Positions 34,257 through 42,673 of a stretch of 64,000 nucleotides of DNA are shown one piece after another (the first letter of the stretch is position 1; every line of letters starts with the position of its first letter). A program made the translations under genes and the position numbers. This DNA is from DAONJL01 sp035405645 [NCBI: bacterium] (GTDB lineage Bacteria; JAGOBX01; DAONJL01): positions 46,593-110,592 of the forward strand of contig DAONJL010000006.1 in NCBI GenBank assembly GCA_035405645.1, read 5' to 3'. Below the pieces are notes generated by a model. The model had not been told where the DNA came from. It did not search any database and worked only from the letters and a program-made list of their open reading frames with translations.

Positions 34257-36209
34257 ATGGCAATAGGAATGGTCTCTGCAAAAAAGAATTTACCTGAATA
34301 CACAAATTTAACAAATTTAGTGTTTGATTTTAATGCACAAACAAATCAAATCCTGAATTTTGCTGAGGTATTAAAAAAGCATCAAATTTATAGTGATAAT
34401 TTAATGAAATCGAATATTGTAAAAGAAAATTCTCTTGAAAATTCAATGATTAATAATGAAGGACAGGCTGCACAATTTATTCTGAATGAAAATGGAAATA
34501 ATATGACAGATAATAATATGCAAATTAATTCTACAGCAACAAATACTGAAAGTAAAATAAATATTAATAACGAATTTGACAGCAAAAAAGTTTCAATGCA
34601 GGAAAATAATAGCAGTCTGGATAATAAAGTAGAAAATAAAGTTCTTTCTGAAAAAGTTGTTTCAGTAAATAAAGAAAGCACAAAAGAAGCAAATAAAGAA
34701 ACAACAAAAGTTAATACAGAAAATAATAAGACTGAAACAATGAATAATCAGGAAAGACCAGTAGAAACAAAACAAGTATTAAAAAAAGGAAATGAGCCAA
34801 CAGAAAGTAAAATTGAATTTTCAGAGAATTTAAAAGCAAGATTAGCAAATGTAGGTATTAATGTAGATGCTTTGAAGAATTTAATCAGCAAATTAAAACA
34901 GGATAATGATTTGAAATCTGTTAATTTTTTATTAGAACGATTGAATTTATTGTCTGCGAATTTAAAAGCAAGATTAGCAAATGTAGGTATTAATGTAGAT
35001 GCTTTGAAGAATTTAATCAGCAAATTAAAACAGGATAATGATTTGAAATCTGTTAATTTTTTATTAGAACGATTGAATTTATTGTCTGCTGAACGGAATG
35101 AGCAAAAAGCAAATTTAATGATTATGCAAATTAAAAAAGTTATAAATGCAAATTTTTCGAAGATGAATATGCAAGAAAATATTCAGAATAATGAAATATT
35201 GAACAATAAAAATAGTAATAGCAATAATAATATTATAATCGAAGATTTGCGGACAGCAGCAAATAAGAATAAAACAGTAAAACAAAATCAGCAGACAAAT
35301 AGTGAGGTTGAATTAAATAAGTCAACAAGTCAGAGAGTTATAGCATTTGAAGAATACGCTGAATATATTAGTGCTAAAAAAAGTATTAAACAATTGTATA
35401 GAAATGAAGAAGCAAATGATAAAGCAGTAAAAGTAAATTTAAGCGCAAAATCAGAGAATAAGAAGCAAGTATCTTCTGCTATTAAAGATGCGGTAAATAA
35501 TAATGATATGAAAGAAATGAATAAATCAGCTGAATTATTATTAGTGAGTAAGAAAGCAAGTTCAGCAACATTAGAAAGTAAAGGCGAAATAAAAGCAGAA
35601 GTACTAAAAACAGAAACAGCGATAAAGATAACGAGTTCAGAGAATGCTAATAATTCACAGAATTCATCAAACAATTTATTTAATAACAATTTTTCAAAGA
35701 ATTCAGAAAATGCAGCATTAGCAAAAAACAATCAAAATAATTTGCAACAAGTTTATAAACAGAATTTAGAAACATTAAAGAATATGGAATCATTCAAAGA
35801 ACTCGTAAAGACAGCAAAGATATTATTAAAGAATGAAAGCACAGAAATGCAATTAAAATTAACACCAAAAGAATTAGGGACATTGGATATACAGGTAAGT
35901 GCAAATGAAGATGGACAAATAACAGCAAAGATAATAACAACAACGAATGAAGCGAAATCAGCAATAGAAAATAATTTACAGGATTTAAAAGAGAGTTTTA
36001 AAGAGCAAGGTCTTAATATAGAAAGTTTTGAAGTATCAGTAAGACAGGAACAAGCAGAGTTAGGAGAAAGAGCAGCAGCAAGTAAAAATAACAAGAAGAG
36101 CAAAATATTTAATGATGCAATAAGAACAGAAGAAATAAGTGAAACAAAAACAATAATAAGACCTTATGAACCAGAATGGTTCGGTAGTACAATTTCATAT
36201 ATAGCATAA
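34257..36209 (+). CDS. fliK: Flagellar hook-length control protein FliK
   Basis: The secreted ruler that sets hook length and switches export specificity via FlhB. I start it at 34257 (650 residues) because AAAGGAGGTGA lies directly upstream; an earlier in-frame TTG would include that site. The N-terminal two-thirds are low-complexity, rich in Asn, Lys, Glu and Ser. The C-terminal domain (about 510-620) has MQLKLTPKELGTLDIQVSAN and LKESFKEQGLNIESFEVSV, the Flg_hook signature. A 44-residue segment (about 191-278) is present twice in tandem. Confidence 0.9.
   Translation: MAIGMVSAKKNLPEYTNLTNLVFDFNAQTNQILNFAEVLKKHQIYSDNLMKSNIVKENSLENSMINNEGQAAQFILNENGNNMTDNNMQINSTATNTESKININNEFDSKKVSMQENNSSLDNKVENKVLSEKVVSVNKESTKEANKETTKVNTENNKTETMNNQERPVETKQVLKKGNEPTESKIEFSENLKARLANVGINVDALKNLISKLKQDNDLKSVNFLLERLNLLSANLKARLANVGINVDALKNLISKLKQDNDLKSVNFLLERLNLLSAERNEQKANLMIMQIKKVINANFSKMNMQENIQNNEILNNKNSNSNNNIIIEDLRTAANKNKTVKQNQQTNSEVELNKSTSQRVIAFEEYAEYISAKKSIKQLYRNEEANDKAVKVNLSAKSENKKQVSSAIKDAVNNNDMKEMNKSAELLLVSKKASSATLESKGEIKAEVLKTETAIKITSSENANNSQNSSNNLFNNNFSKNSENAALAKNNQNNLQQVYKQNLETLKNMESFKELVKTAKILLKNESTEMQLKLTPKELGTLDIQVSANEDGQITAKIITTTNEAKSAIENNLQDLKESFKEQGLNIESFEVSVRQEQAELGERAAASKNNKKSKIFNDAIRTEEISETKTIIRPYEPEWFGSTISYIA
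34826..35089 (+). repeat. Perfect 132-bp tandem duplication inside fliK
   Basis: Bases 34826-34957 and 34958-35089 are identical, so each unit is 44 codons and keeps the frame. The unit encodes NLKARLANVGINVDALKNLI and onward to LLERLNLLSA, likely an amphipathic helical pair. Identity at every base, synonymous sites included, implies a very recent event (or an assembly error). Confidence 0.93.
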
Positions 36210-36243
36210 GCCGATAAAACATGGAAGGCTTATCGGCTTCCAT
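36208..36243 (+). terminator. Two overlapping hairpins after fliK (terminator or attenuator)
   Basis: AAGCCGATAA (36208-36217) pairs perfectly with TTATCGGCTT (36230-36239). ATGGAAG (36221-36227) pairs perfectly with CTTCCAT (36237-36243). Both use 36237-36239, so they exclude each other. The tail ATTTTACATC is only weakly T-rich. The structure begins in the fliK stop codon and precedes flgD. Confidence 0.6.
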
Positions 36244-36285
36244 ATTTTACATCAATGTTTAAAAAATTTTTGAAAGGAGGTTGAT

Positions 36286-36738
36286 ATGTTAATTGATAAT
36301 TATAACAATTTGAATTATGCAGATACATCATATCAAATAAGTAGTTCAACAACAGGAACAACTTCAACAAACGATACATTGGGAAAAGATGCATTTTTAA
36401 AGTTGCTTGTTACACAATTAAAATATCAAGACCCAATGAATCCACTTGATAATAATGATATGCTTGCACAATTAGCACAATTTAGTGCATTAGAACAGAG
36501 TCAGAACATAAATAAAAATTTAGAACAATTAAGATTTGAATCATTATCAACAAATGCAGTTTCATTATTAGGCGCAGAAGTAAAAGCAGCAAAAACAGTA
36601 GATAATGAACAGATAGAGAAAACAGGAATTGTAAAAGAAATTAAATATAAAGATAGTCAGGCAGTATTTGTAATTGATGGCGAAGAATATTCATTTAGCG
36701 ACATAGTAGAAATAAAAGTTCCTGCAAATTATCGATAA
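36286..36738 (+). CDS. flgD: Flagellar hook-assembly scaffold FlgD
   Basis: Caps the growing hook and helps hook subunits polymerise. The N-terminal domain shows GKDAFLKLLVTQLKYQDPMN, PLDNNDMLAQLAQFSALEQS, the strongest family signature. At 150 residues it is a short form that lacks the Tudor and FnIII domains of enteric FlgD (about 230), as in Bacillus FlgD. The ribosome-binding site is AAAGGAGGT. It is flanked by fliK and a TIGR02530 gene. Confidence 0.93.
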   Translation: MLIDNYNNLNYADTSYQISSSTTGTTSTNDTLGKDAFLKLLVTQLKYQDPMNPLDNNDMLAQLAQFSALEQSQNINKNLEQLRFESLSTNAVSLLGAEVKAAKTVDNEQIEKTGIVKEIKYKDSQAVFVIDGEEYSFSDIVEIKVPANYR

Positions 36739-36752
36739 GGAGGCGCTTTGCA

Positions 36753-37142
36753 ATGGCAATATATAATGTAAATAATATAAATATTCAATATCAGCCAATA
36801 CAGATAAAACCAGTAAAGCGCGAAGAAGTAGAGCAACAGGTAAAAGTAGATGAAACATTTGAAAAATTATTTCAAACAGCATTAGATAAGGGCGTAAAAT
36901 TTTCAGGTCATGCAATAACAAGAATACAGAACAGAAAAATAGATTTAACAATAGAAGATTTAAATCGGTTGAATAAAGCAATAGAAAAAGCAAAAGAAAA
37001 AGGCGCAAAAGAGTCATTAGTATTAATGGATGACATTGCATTAATAGTAAGTGTTAAAAATAAGACAGTGATAACAGCATTAGATGGCGAATCAATAAAA
37101 GAAAATGTATTTACAAATATTGATAGTGCGATAATAGTTTAG
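36753..37142 (+). CDS. TIGR02530-family flagellar operon protein
   Basis: A 129-residue protein with the family core KFSGHAITRIQNRKIDLTIE, DLNRLNKAIEKAKEKGAKES and LVLMDDIALIVSVKNKTVIT. Such proteins occur between flgD and flgE in Firmicutes, spirochaetes and deltaproteobacteria. Their exact role is unknown; a part in hook assembly is assumed from position. The N-terminus (residues 1-45) is variable. AAGGAGGC lies about 9 bases before the ATG. Confidence 0.85.
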   Translation: MAIYNVNNINIQYQPIQIKPVKREEVEQQVKVDETFEKLFQTALDKGVKFSGHAITRIQNRKIDLTIEDLNRLNKAIEKAKEKGAKESLVLMDDIALIVSVKNKTVITALDGESIKENVFTNIDSAIIV

Positions 37143-37148
37143 AATAAA

Positions 37149-37202
37149 AAGGCTGGACTCTGAATATCAGAGAGGCCTTCTTCCGCTGAATGATTGAGGC
37201 GG
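37149..37202 (+). promoter_or_regulatory. Tandem hairpins in the flgE leader
   Basis: CTCTGA (37158-37163) pairs with TCAGAG (37167-37172), bracketed by AAGGC (37149-37153) and GCCTT (37175-37179). A second pairing CCGC (37183-37186) with GCGG (37199-37202) follows. There is no T-run after them; a leader structure or RNA-protecting element upstream of the highly expressed hook gene is more likely than a terminator. Confidence 0.45.
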
Positions 37203-37240
37203 TTGTAAAATAAAAATTTTGGAAGGAGGTTTAACGCAGT

Positions 37241-40200
37241 ATGATGCGTGGACTTTATTCTGGTGTTAGTGGCTTACTAAATCACCAGACGAGAATGGAT
37301 GTAATTGGCAATAATATTTCAAATATTAACACAGTAGGTTATAAAAAATCAGATGTAGTATTTCAGGACTTTTTAAGTCAATTAATAGAAATAGCACATG
37401 CACCTGAAAATGGAAGAGGAGGCACAGGACCAATGCAAATTGGTCTTGGTAGTTCAATAGGTTCGATTGATAAAGTATTTACACAGGGCTCATTAAATCG
37501 AACAAATAATCCACTTGATGTTGCAATTCAAGGAAATGGTTTTTTTGTAATAAATGATGGAGTAGCAAATTATTATACACGAGCAGGTCATTTTTCACTT
37601 GATTCAGAAGGAAATATAGTAATGGCACCGGGTTTAAAATTACAGGGCTGGATGGCAACAAGAGACCCAATAACCGGTGAAATGCGAATAAGTTCATCAA
37701 CAGAACCAATAGGTGATTTACAGATAAAAACAGGACAGGTAATACCAGCAAAAGAAACAACAACAGTAACATTTAATGGAAATTTAAATTCACAAAATAA
37801 AGTAGCAATAGAACCAATAGTAGTAGAATGGAGTAGTGGTGACCCAGTATCACCAACAATAAGTAAAATAAAGATTGAATTTGAACATGCGCATCCATCA
37901 CTACCATATTATATCTGGAAAGCAACATGGTATGAAAATCCACCTTCTGGTTATTCAGTTGGTTCAGCAGTAATAGATGCAAATACAGGAGAAGCAGCCA
38001 GTGGAATAATAGAAGTAAATCAATATGGACAGGTAGTAAATAATTACATAAATACAAATCAGAATTGGGTAGTAAATGCAAGTGAACCAATAGAAGCATC
38101 ATCAAATAGAGGAACAGTTGCCTTAGACCAGGTCTTTGTTCGAAATCAAGATGATTGCACAAAAGCATTATGGCAAATAAGATTTGCACAATTACCAGAT
38201 GGTTCATTTGATTCAACAAGATATTATGTTCGAGTTTCATTTGATAATGGAAATAATTGGCATAATGTAAATGATGTTGTAGATGGATTAGGAAATACAC
38301 TTGATGATAGTGCATATAGAACATCAGGCACAGCATTAGGACTTGGCGATACAACGAAAACAACAATATTTACTTATGTAGATAATTCAAGTGGCTCAAA
38401 TTATATGGCAGCACAAATTACAATACCAGCATATATGTGGTCTGGAACAGCAGCAGCTGGTGATGTAATATCATTCACAACACAAAAAAGTGATAACACA
38501 ACAGCATTTACACAGGTATTAAATTTACCAAATGAAAAACCAAAATTAGAAGATGAATGGGGACAATTCGTAGCATCAAAACCATTAGCAGCAGGAACAA
38601 ATAATCCAACAAGCGGTTATTTATCAAGAGTGATTGCAAATGTCGGAATGAAAGCAGATGATTTTGTTGCAAATTTACAAAATTCATCATTAAATTCAAA
38701 TGGTTTAAATGTAGCAGGAGCATCAAATAATGATAAATTTCAAATATTATTTACAAGTGCAACAAATTTTGAAGTTTATAAAAATGGGACATCAATTGGA
38801 ACAGGTGATATAAGTACTGATTTTAATGCTGGTGGATTACAAATAACAGCAGCAACAGCATGGACAGCAGCAAATGCAGTATCAGGTGATTCATTTACTT
38901 TTACAGTATCTGGCGGAGTAGTAACAAACTTATCAAGAAATTTGAATACTAATTTAATTCAGGTTGATAATTCTGTTTCTTCAAGTTCACAATTTAAGAT
39001 TCAATTTTCATCAAATCCAGCAAGTACAACAACTTATGCAGTATATGATTTAAATGAAAATCTAATAGGAACAGGTAGTACATCACAGGATTTTTATAAA
39101 TCAGGAGTTTATATACCAGCATCAGCCTGGACAGTAGCAAATATACAGGCTGGTGATAGCTGGGTATTTAATGTTCGTCAGGTTGACAATCATCCATCAT
39201 CTTATGTAATTAAATTTAATGATGCAACAACATATACAATTTATAAATTAGGTTTACAGGTTTCTGATATAAGTAAAACAGATTCAACAACAACATTTGA
39301 CACAACAAAGATTTCATTTGACGAAAATGTAGCAGCAAATACAACATTTAAAATTGAATTCACATCAGCAACAGATTATAATATTTATAAAAATGATGTG
39401 TTAATAGGTGTAGGTTCAACAGCAGCAGCAACAACAGTTGGTGGAATGACAATTGATACAGGAGCATTTGGTGGTGCTTCATTAGGAGCAGGTGATGAAT
39501 TTACTTTTGTAGCAAGAACATTAAACATAGACCCATCGTTAATAGTATATGATGCAAGTGGAACAGATACCGAATTATTTTATGATGGTGTAGAATTAAC
39601 AAGTGCAAATTTAATTGCTATTGATACTGGAAATATAACGAGTGATTATAAAGCAACACCAACAGCAGAAGACCCAATATCAATACCTTGGACAAACTGG
39701 CATGGCACATTTAAAGAAGGCGATGTGTTTACATTTCAAACACACGCAACACGTTCAAATGAAACTGGATTTAGAGATTTCTTTAGAGTAAAAGATGCAG
39801 GTGGATATATAACAGAAATATTTATACCATCAGGCAGTATAACAGGCGCAGACCCATTAACATTTGAACCAAACACAACAGAAACAACGACCCCAAATGA
39901 TTCAACATTTTATTCAGCAACAAATCCAACACCAAATGCAAGAGCATTATCAGGCAATCCAGTAACAGCAAAATTTAATAATCGAGATGAATATCAATAT
40001 GTAACATCAGTAAATGTTTATGATTCATTAGGAAAAGCACATACATTAAATATAACATTTGAAAAGAAGACAACAAATTTATGGATGTGGTCAGTATTAG
40101 ACCCGGACCCTGTTGATGCAAATAATGTAAAATTAGCAGGTTATGGATTACTTGCTTTTAAAGAAGATGGTTCTTATGACCCATCAAATTCAATCACATT

Positions 40201-40762
40201 TGAATCAGAAGTAGGTTTAAATAATGCTGATGCAAATGGTCCGATTTCATTTAAAGGAATTTATTTTGACCCACCAGATTGGGGTGGTGCACCACTTCCA
40301 GGTGAAGGTGCAAAACCAGTTATGATTACACCTGTATTTACAGACCTTGTTCAATTTGCTGCTGATAATGATGGGGAAGTATATAGTCAGGATGGTTATG
40401 CAAAAGGTACATTAACAGAATTTGCAATAAATGCATTTGGAGTAATTACAGGTTTTTATGATAATGGACATGCATTAGACATTGGACAAATTGCTCTTGC
40501 TAATTTTAATAATGCAAATGGTTTAATGTCAATTGGCGGTTCTTTATATAGAGAAACAAGTAATAGTGGAATGTCAAGAATTGGCACCGCCGGCACAGCA
40601 GGTCGTGGTACATTTGCAGCAGGAAATTTAGAACAGTCAAATGTAGAAATGGCAGAAGAATTTACAAATATGATAGTGACACAAAGAGGTTTTCAAGCAA
40701 ATGCAAGAACAATCTCAACCGCAGACCAGATGTTGCAAGAATTAATTTCATTGAAACGTTAA
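37241..40762 (+). CDS. flgE: Flagellar hook protein FlgE, very long form
   Basis: Hook subunit of 1173 residues; FlgE is usually 400-500. The N-terminal D0 region MRGLYSGVSGLLNHQTRMDV, IGNNISNINTVGYK and the C-terminal NLEQSNVEMAEEFTNMIVTQ, RGFQANARTISTADQM are standard. The FlgE-specific ALSGNPVTAKFNNRDEYQY, VTSVNVYDSLGKAHTL segment occurs at about 905-935. The insertion carries repeated domains with FKIEFTSATxYxIYK and a later GDEFTF, at about 498-556, 584-645 and 701-757, so the hook surface is expected to be decorated. The ribosome-binding site is GGAAGGAGG. A second ATG follows at once. Confidence 0.92.
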   Translation: MMRGLYSGVSGLLNHQTRMDVIGNNISNINTVGYKKSDVVFQDFLSQLIEIAHAPENGRGGTGPMQIGLGSSIGSIDKVFTQGSLNRTNNPLDVAIQGNGFFVINDGVANYYTRAGHFSLDSEGNIVMAPGLKLQGWMATRDPITGEMRISSSTEPIGDLQIKTGQVIPAKETTTVTFNGNLNSQNKVAIEPIVVEWSSGDPVSPTISKIKIEFEHAHPSLPYYIWKATWYENPPSGYSVGSAVIDANTGEAASGIIEVNQYGQVVNNYINTNQNWVVNASEPIEASSNRGTVALDQVFVRNQDDCTKALWQIRFAQLPDGSFDSTRYYVRVSFDNGNNWHNVNDVVDGLGNTLDDSAYRTSGTALGLGDTTKTTIFTYVDNSSGSNYMAAQITIPAYMWSGTAAAGDVISFTTQKSDNTTAFTQVLNLPNEKPKLEDEWGQFVASKPLAAGTNNPTSGYLSRVIANVGMKADDFVANLQNSSLNSNGLNVAGASNNDKFQILFTSATNFEVYKNGTSIGTGDISTDFNAGGLQITAATAWTAANAVSGDSFTFTVSGGVVTNLSRNLNTNLIQVDNSVSSSSQFKIQFSSNPASTTTYAVYDLNENLIGTGSTSQDFYKSGVYIPASAWTVANIQAGDSWVFNVRQVDNHPSSYVIKFNDATTYTIYKLGLQVSDISKTDSTTTFDTTKISFDENVAANTTFKIEFTSATDYNIYKNDVLIGVGSTAAATTVGGMTIDTGAFGGASLGAGDEFTFVARTLNIDPSLIVYDASGTDTELFYDGVELTSANLIAIDTGNITSDYKATPTAEDPISIPWTNWHGTFKEGDVFTFQTHATRSNETGFRDFFRVKDAGGYITEIFIPSGSITGADPLTFEPNTTETTTPNDSTFYSATNPTPNARALSGNPVTAKFNNRDEYQYVTSVNVYDSLGKAHTLNITFEKKTTNLWMWSVLDPDPVDANNVKLAGYGLLAFKEDGSYDPSNSITFESEVGLNNADANGPISFKGIYFDPPDWGGAPLPGEGAKPVMITPVFTDLVQFAADNDGEVYSQDGYAKGTLTEFAINAFGVITGFYDNGHALDIGQIALANFNNANGLMSIGGSLYRETSNSGMSRIGTAGTAGRGTFAAGNLEQSNVEMAEEFTNMIVTQRGFQANARTISTADQMLQELISLKR

Positions 40763-40775
40763 TAATTAAATAAAA

Positions 40776-40801
40776 GGGTGTTAGATATTTATCTAACACC
40801 C
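40776..40801 (+). terminator. Rho-independent terminator after flgE
   Basis: GGGTGTTAGAT (40776-40786) and ATCTAACACCC (40791-40801) form a perfect 11-bp stem with the loop ATTT, followed by an A/T-rich tail with T-runs. It ends the first flagellar unit just before the flbD promoter. Confidence 0.85.
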
Positions 40802-40826
40802 ATATTAAATATTTTTATTTTTTTTC

Positions 40827-40855
40827 TTGATTTAAAGAAAATTTTATATTAAAAT
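40827..40855 (+). promoter_or_regulatory. Promoter for flbD and the second flagellar unit, apparently leaderless
   Basis: TTGATT (40827-40832), 17-base spacer, TAAAAT (40850-40855). The flbD ATG at 40863 lies 7 bases after the -10 box and has no ribosome-binding sequence. Confidence 0.55.
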
Positions 40856-40862
40856 TTTTAAA

Positions 40863-41060
40863 ATGATTAAAGTAACGAGATTAAATAATACAACATTGTG
40901 GGTTAATCCACATCTAATTGAAAGTGCAGAAGAGACACCTGATTTAGTAATAACATTAATAACAGGAAAAAAGATAGTAATAAAAGAAAATATAGAAGAA
41001 ATAAAAAAAAAGATAATTGAATATAGAAAAAGTTTAGGTTTTTTTAATAATGAAATATAA
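40863..41060 (+). CDS. flbD: FlbD family flagellar protein
   Basis: A 65-residue protein matching the short FlbD (SwrD) family: MIKVTRLNNTTLWVNPHLIE, then DLVITLITGKKIVIKENIEE. SwrD of Bacillus raises motor power; the family sits between flgE and motA/fliL. It should not be confused with the sigma-54 activator FlbD of Caulobacter. It is the first gene after the terminator and promoter at 40776-40855. Confidence 0.88.
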   Translation: MIKVTRLNNTTLWVNPHLIESAEETPDLVITLITGKKIVIKENIEEIKKKIIEYRKSLGFFNNEI

Positions 41061-41095
41061 AAAAAATTGCTCACTGATTTTGTAAGGGGGTAATT

Positions 41096-41884
41096 ATGGA
41101 TATTACCACAATTGTTGGTATTTTATTAGGTTTTATTACAATTATATGGGGAATGTATTTGGTTGCACCACTTTCTACATATTATGACCTTGCATCAATT
41201 GTTATTGTTGTTGGTTGTACAGCATTTTGTTATGTTACTTTTATGCCACTTAATAAAATAAAATATTTTTTTACAGTTAGTAAAGTTGCATTTAAGCAAA
41301 AAAAAATAAACTTAACAGAAATTATCCCTATATTAGTTAGTTTTGCTGAAAAGGCAAGAAGAGAAGGTTTACTTGCGCTTGAAGATGATATAGAAGATTT
41401 AGAGGATGATTTTTTAAAACGCGGAATACAATTAGTTGTTGACGGCACAGACCCTGAATTAGTTAAAAATATAATGGAAACACAAATGAGTTATATACAG
41501 GATAGGCATGCTTATGGGCAATCAATATTTGAAAATATTTCTACATTAGCACCAGCGTTTGGTATGATCGGAACTTTGATTGGTCTTGTTGCAATGCTTT
41601 TAACAATGTCTGACCCATCAACAATTGGTCCTTCAATGTCAACAGCTCTTATTACAACACTATATGGTGCGGTAATTGCAAATTTATTTTGTAACCCAAT
41701 AAAAGCAAAATTAGAAGGAAAAAGTGCAGATGAAATATTATTAAAGAAAATTATGCTTGCAGGTATGTTATCAATTCAGGCGGGTGATAACCCGAGAATA
41801 GTTGAAGAAAAATTAAAAGCATATTTACCACCAGCGTTAGCTGCAATGACTTCAAAAGAAGGTTCAGAAGAAAAGAAGGAGTAA
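41096..41884 (+). CDS. motA: Flagellar stator protein MotA
   Basis: Proton or sodium channel component of the stator. It has 262 residues and four membrane spans (about 1-20, 30-50, 145-170 and 180-205). The cytoplasmic loop includes AEKARREGLLALEDDIEDLE, the usual EARREGLLALE-type motif with charged residues contacting FliG. The pore segment LAPAFGMIGTLIGLVAML carries the conserved Pro and Gly. An AAGGGGG site precedes the ATG. motB follows after 5 bp. Confidence 0.95.
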   Translation: MDITTIVGILLGFITIIWGMYLVAPLSTYYDLASIVIVVGCTAFCYVTFMPLNKIKYFFTVSKVAFKQKKINLTEIIPILVSFAEKARREGLLALEDDIEDLEDDFLKRGIQLVVDGTDPELVKNIMETQMSYIQDRHAYGQSIFENISTLAPAFGMIGTLIGLVAMLLTMSDPSTIGPSMSTALITTLYGAVIANLFCNPIKAKLEGKSADEILLKKIMLAGMLSIQAGDNPRIVEEKLKAYLPPALAAMTSKEGSEEKKE

Positions 41885-41889
41885 AATAA

Positions 41890-42639
41890 ATGGCAAGTAA
41901 AAAATGTCAAAATTGTGGTGCGTATGTAAAATTGCCCCCAAGCACTCCTTTTTATATGCTAACATTTGGCGATTTGAATTCTTTATTATTAACTTTTTTT
42001 GTTTTGATTGTTGCTATGTCAACAACTGATATAAAAAAATTTAATATTGTTTTATCATCATTTAAGGGGACACTCGGTGTATTGGAGGGTGGCGCAACAA
42101 TAACAACAGAAGAAATGCTTGATATGGGCAATAAACCAGAAGAAATGACAGAAGAAATTTCTTTTGAGCAAGCAATGGAAATAATTACAACATTAAAACA
42201 GGAATTTAAAGCAGGTGAGATACAGATACATAAAGAGTCACGGGGGATAGTAATTCAGGTAACTGATAATATATTATTTCAACCAGGTGAAGTTGAATTA
42301 AAAGATGCAGGTGCAAAAGATGTATTAAGACGAGTTGGAATATTATTAAATGAAATTGTTCCTGATAGACAGATAAGAGTAGAGGGACATACAGATAATA
42401 AAGATTTTGAAGCAAAAAAATTAGTTGGTTCAAATTGGGAATTATCAGCTTTGCGTGCAGCTAATGTCGTGAAATATTTAATAAATGAAGTAAATGTCGC
42501 ATCAAATAGATTAGCAGCAGTTGGATATGGTGCTGAAAAACCAATTGCTGGTACAAAAGAATTTCAAACTGAAGAAGAGCGTGCAAGAAATCGCAGAGTA
42601 GATATAGTAATATTAAGTAAACGAGAAATAAAAGAATAA
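41890..42639 (+). CDS. motB: Flagellar stator protein MotB
   Basis: A 249-residue protein with one span (about 24-45) containing the ion-binding D28 in TFGDLNSLLLTFFVL and a C-terminal OmpA-like peptidoglycan-binding domain: VEGHTDNK (about 159-166), ALRAANVVKYLINE and GYGAEKPIAG, ending NRRVDIVILSK. It anchors the stator to the wall. The N-terminal tail has a Cys-x-x-Cys pair (C6, C9). Ion type (proton or sodium) cannot be decided from sequence. Confidence 0.94.
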   Translation: MASKKCQNCGAYVKLPPSTPFYMLTFGDLNSLLLTFFVLIVAMSTTDIKKFNIVLSSFKGTLGVLEGGATITTEEMLDMGNKPEEMTEEISFEQAMEIITTLKQEFKAGEIQIHKESRGIVIQVTDNILFQPGEVELKDAGAKDVLRRVGILLNEIVPDRQIRVEGHTDNKDFEAKKLVGSNWELSALRAANVVKYLINEVNVASNRLAAVGYGAEKPIAGTKEFQTEEERARNRRVDIVILSKREIKE

Positions 42640-42673
42640 ATAAATTAGTTAAAATTGTGGAGGTGTATTATTA

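Noticed and set aside
36191-36217. Second sigma-28 promoter at the GCCGATAA in 36210-36217
   Set aside because: The -35 position does not match, and the octamer is part of a perfect hairpin arm.
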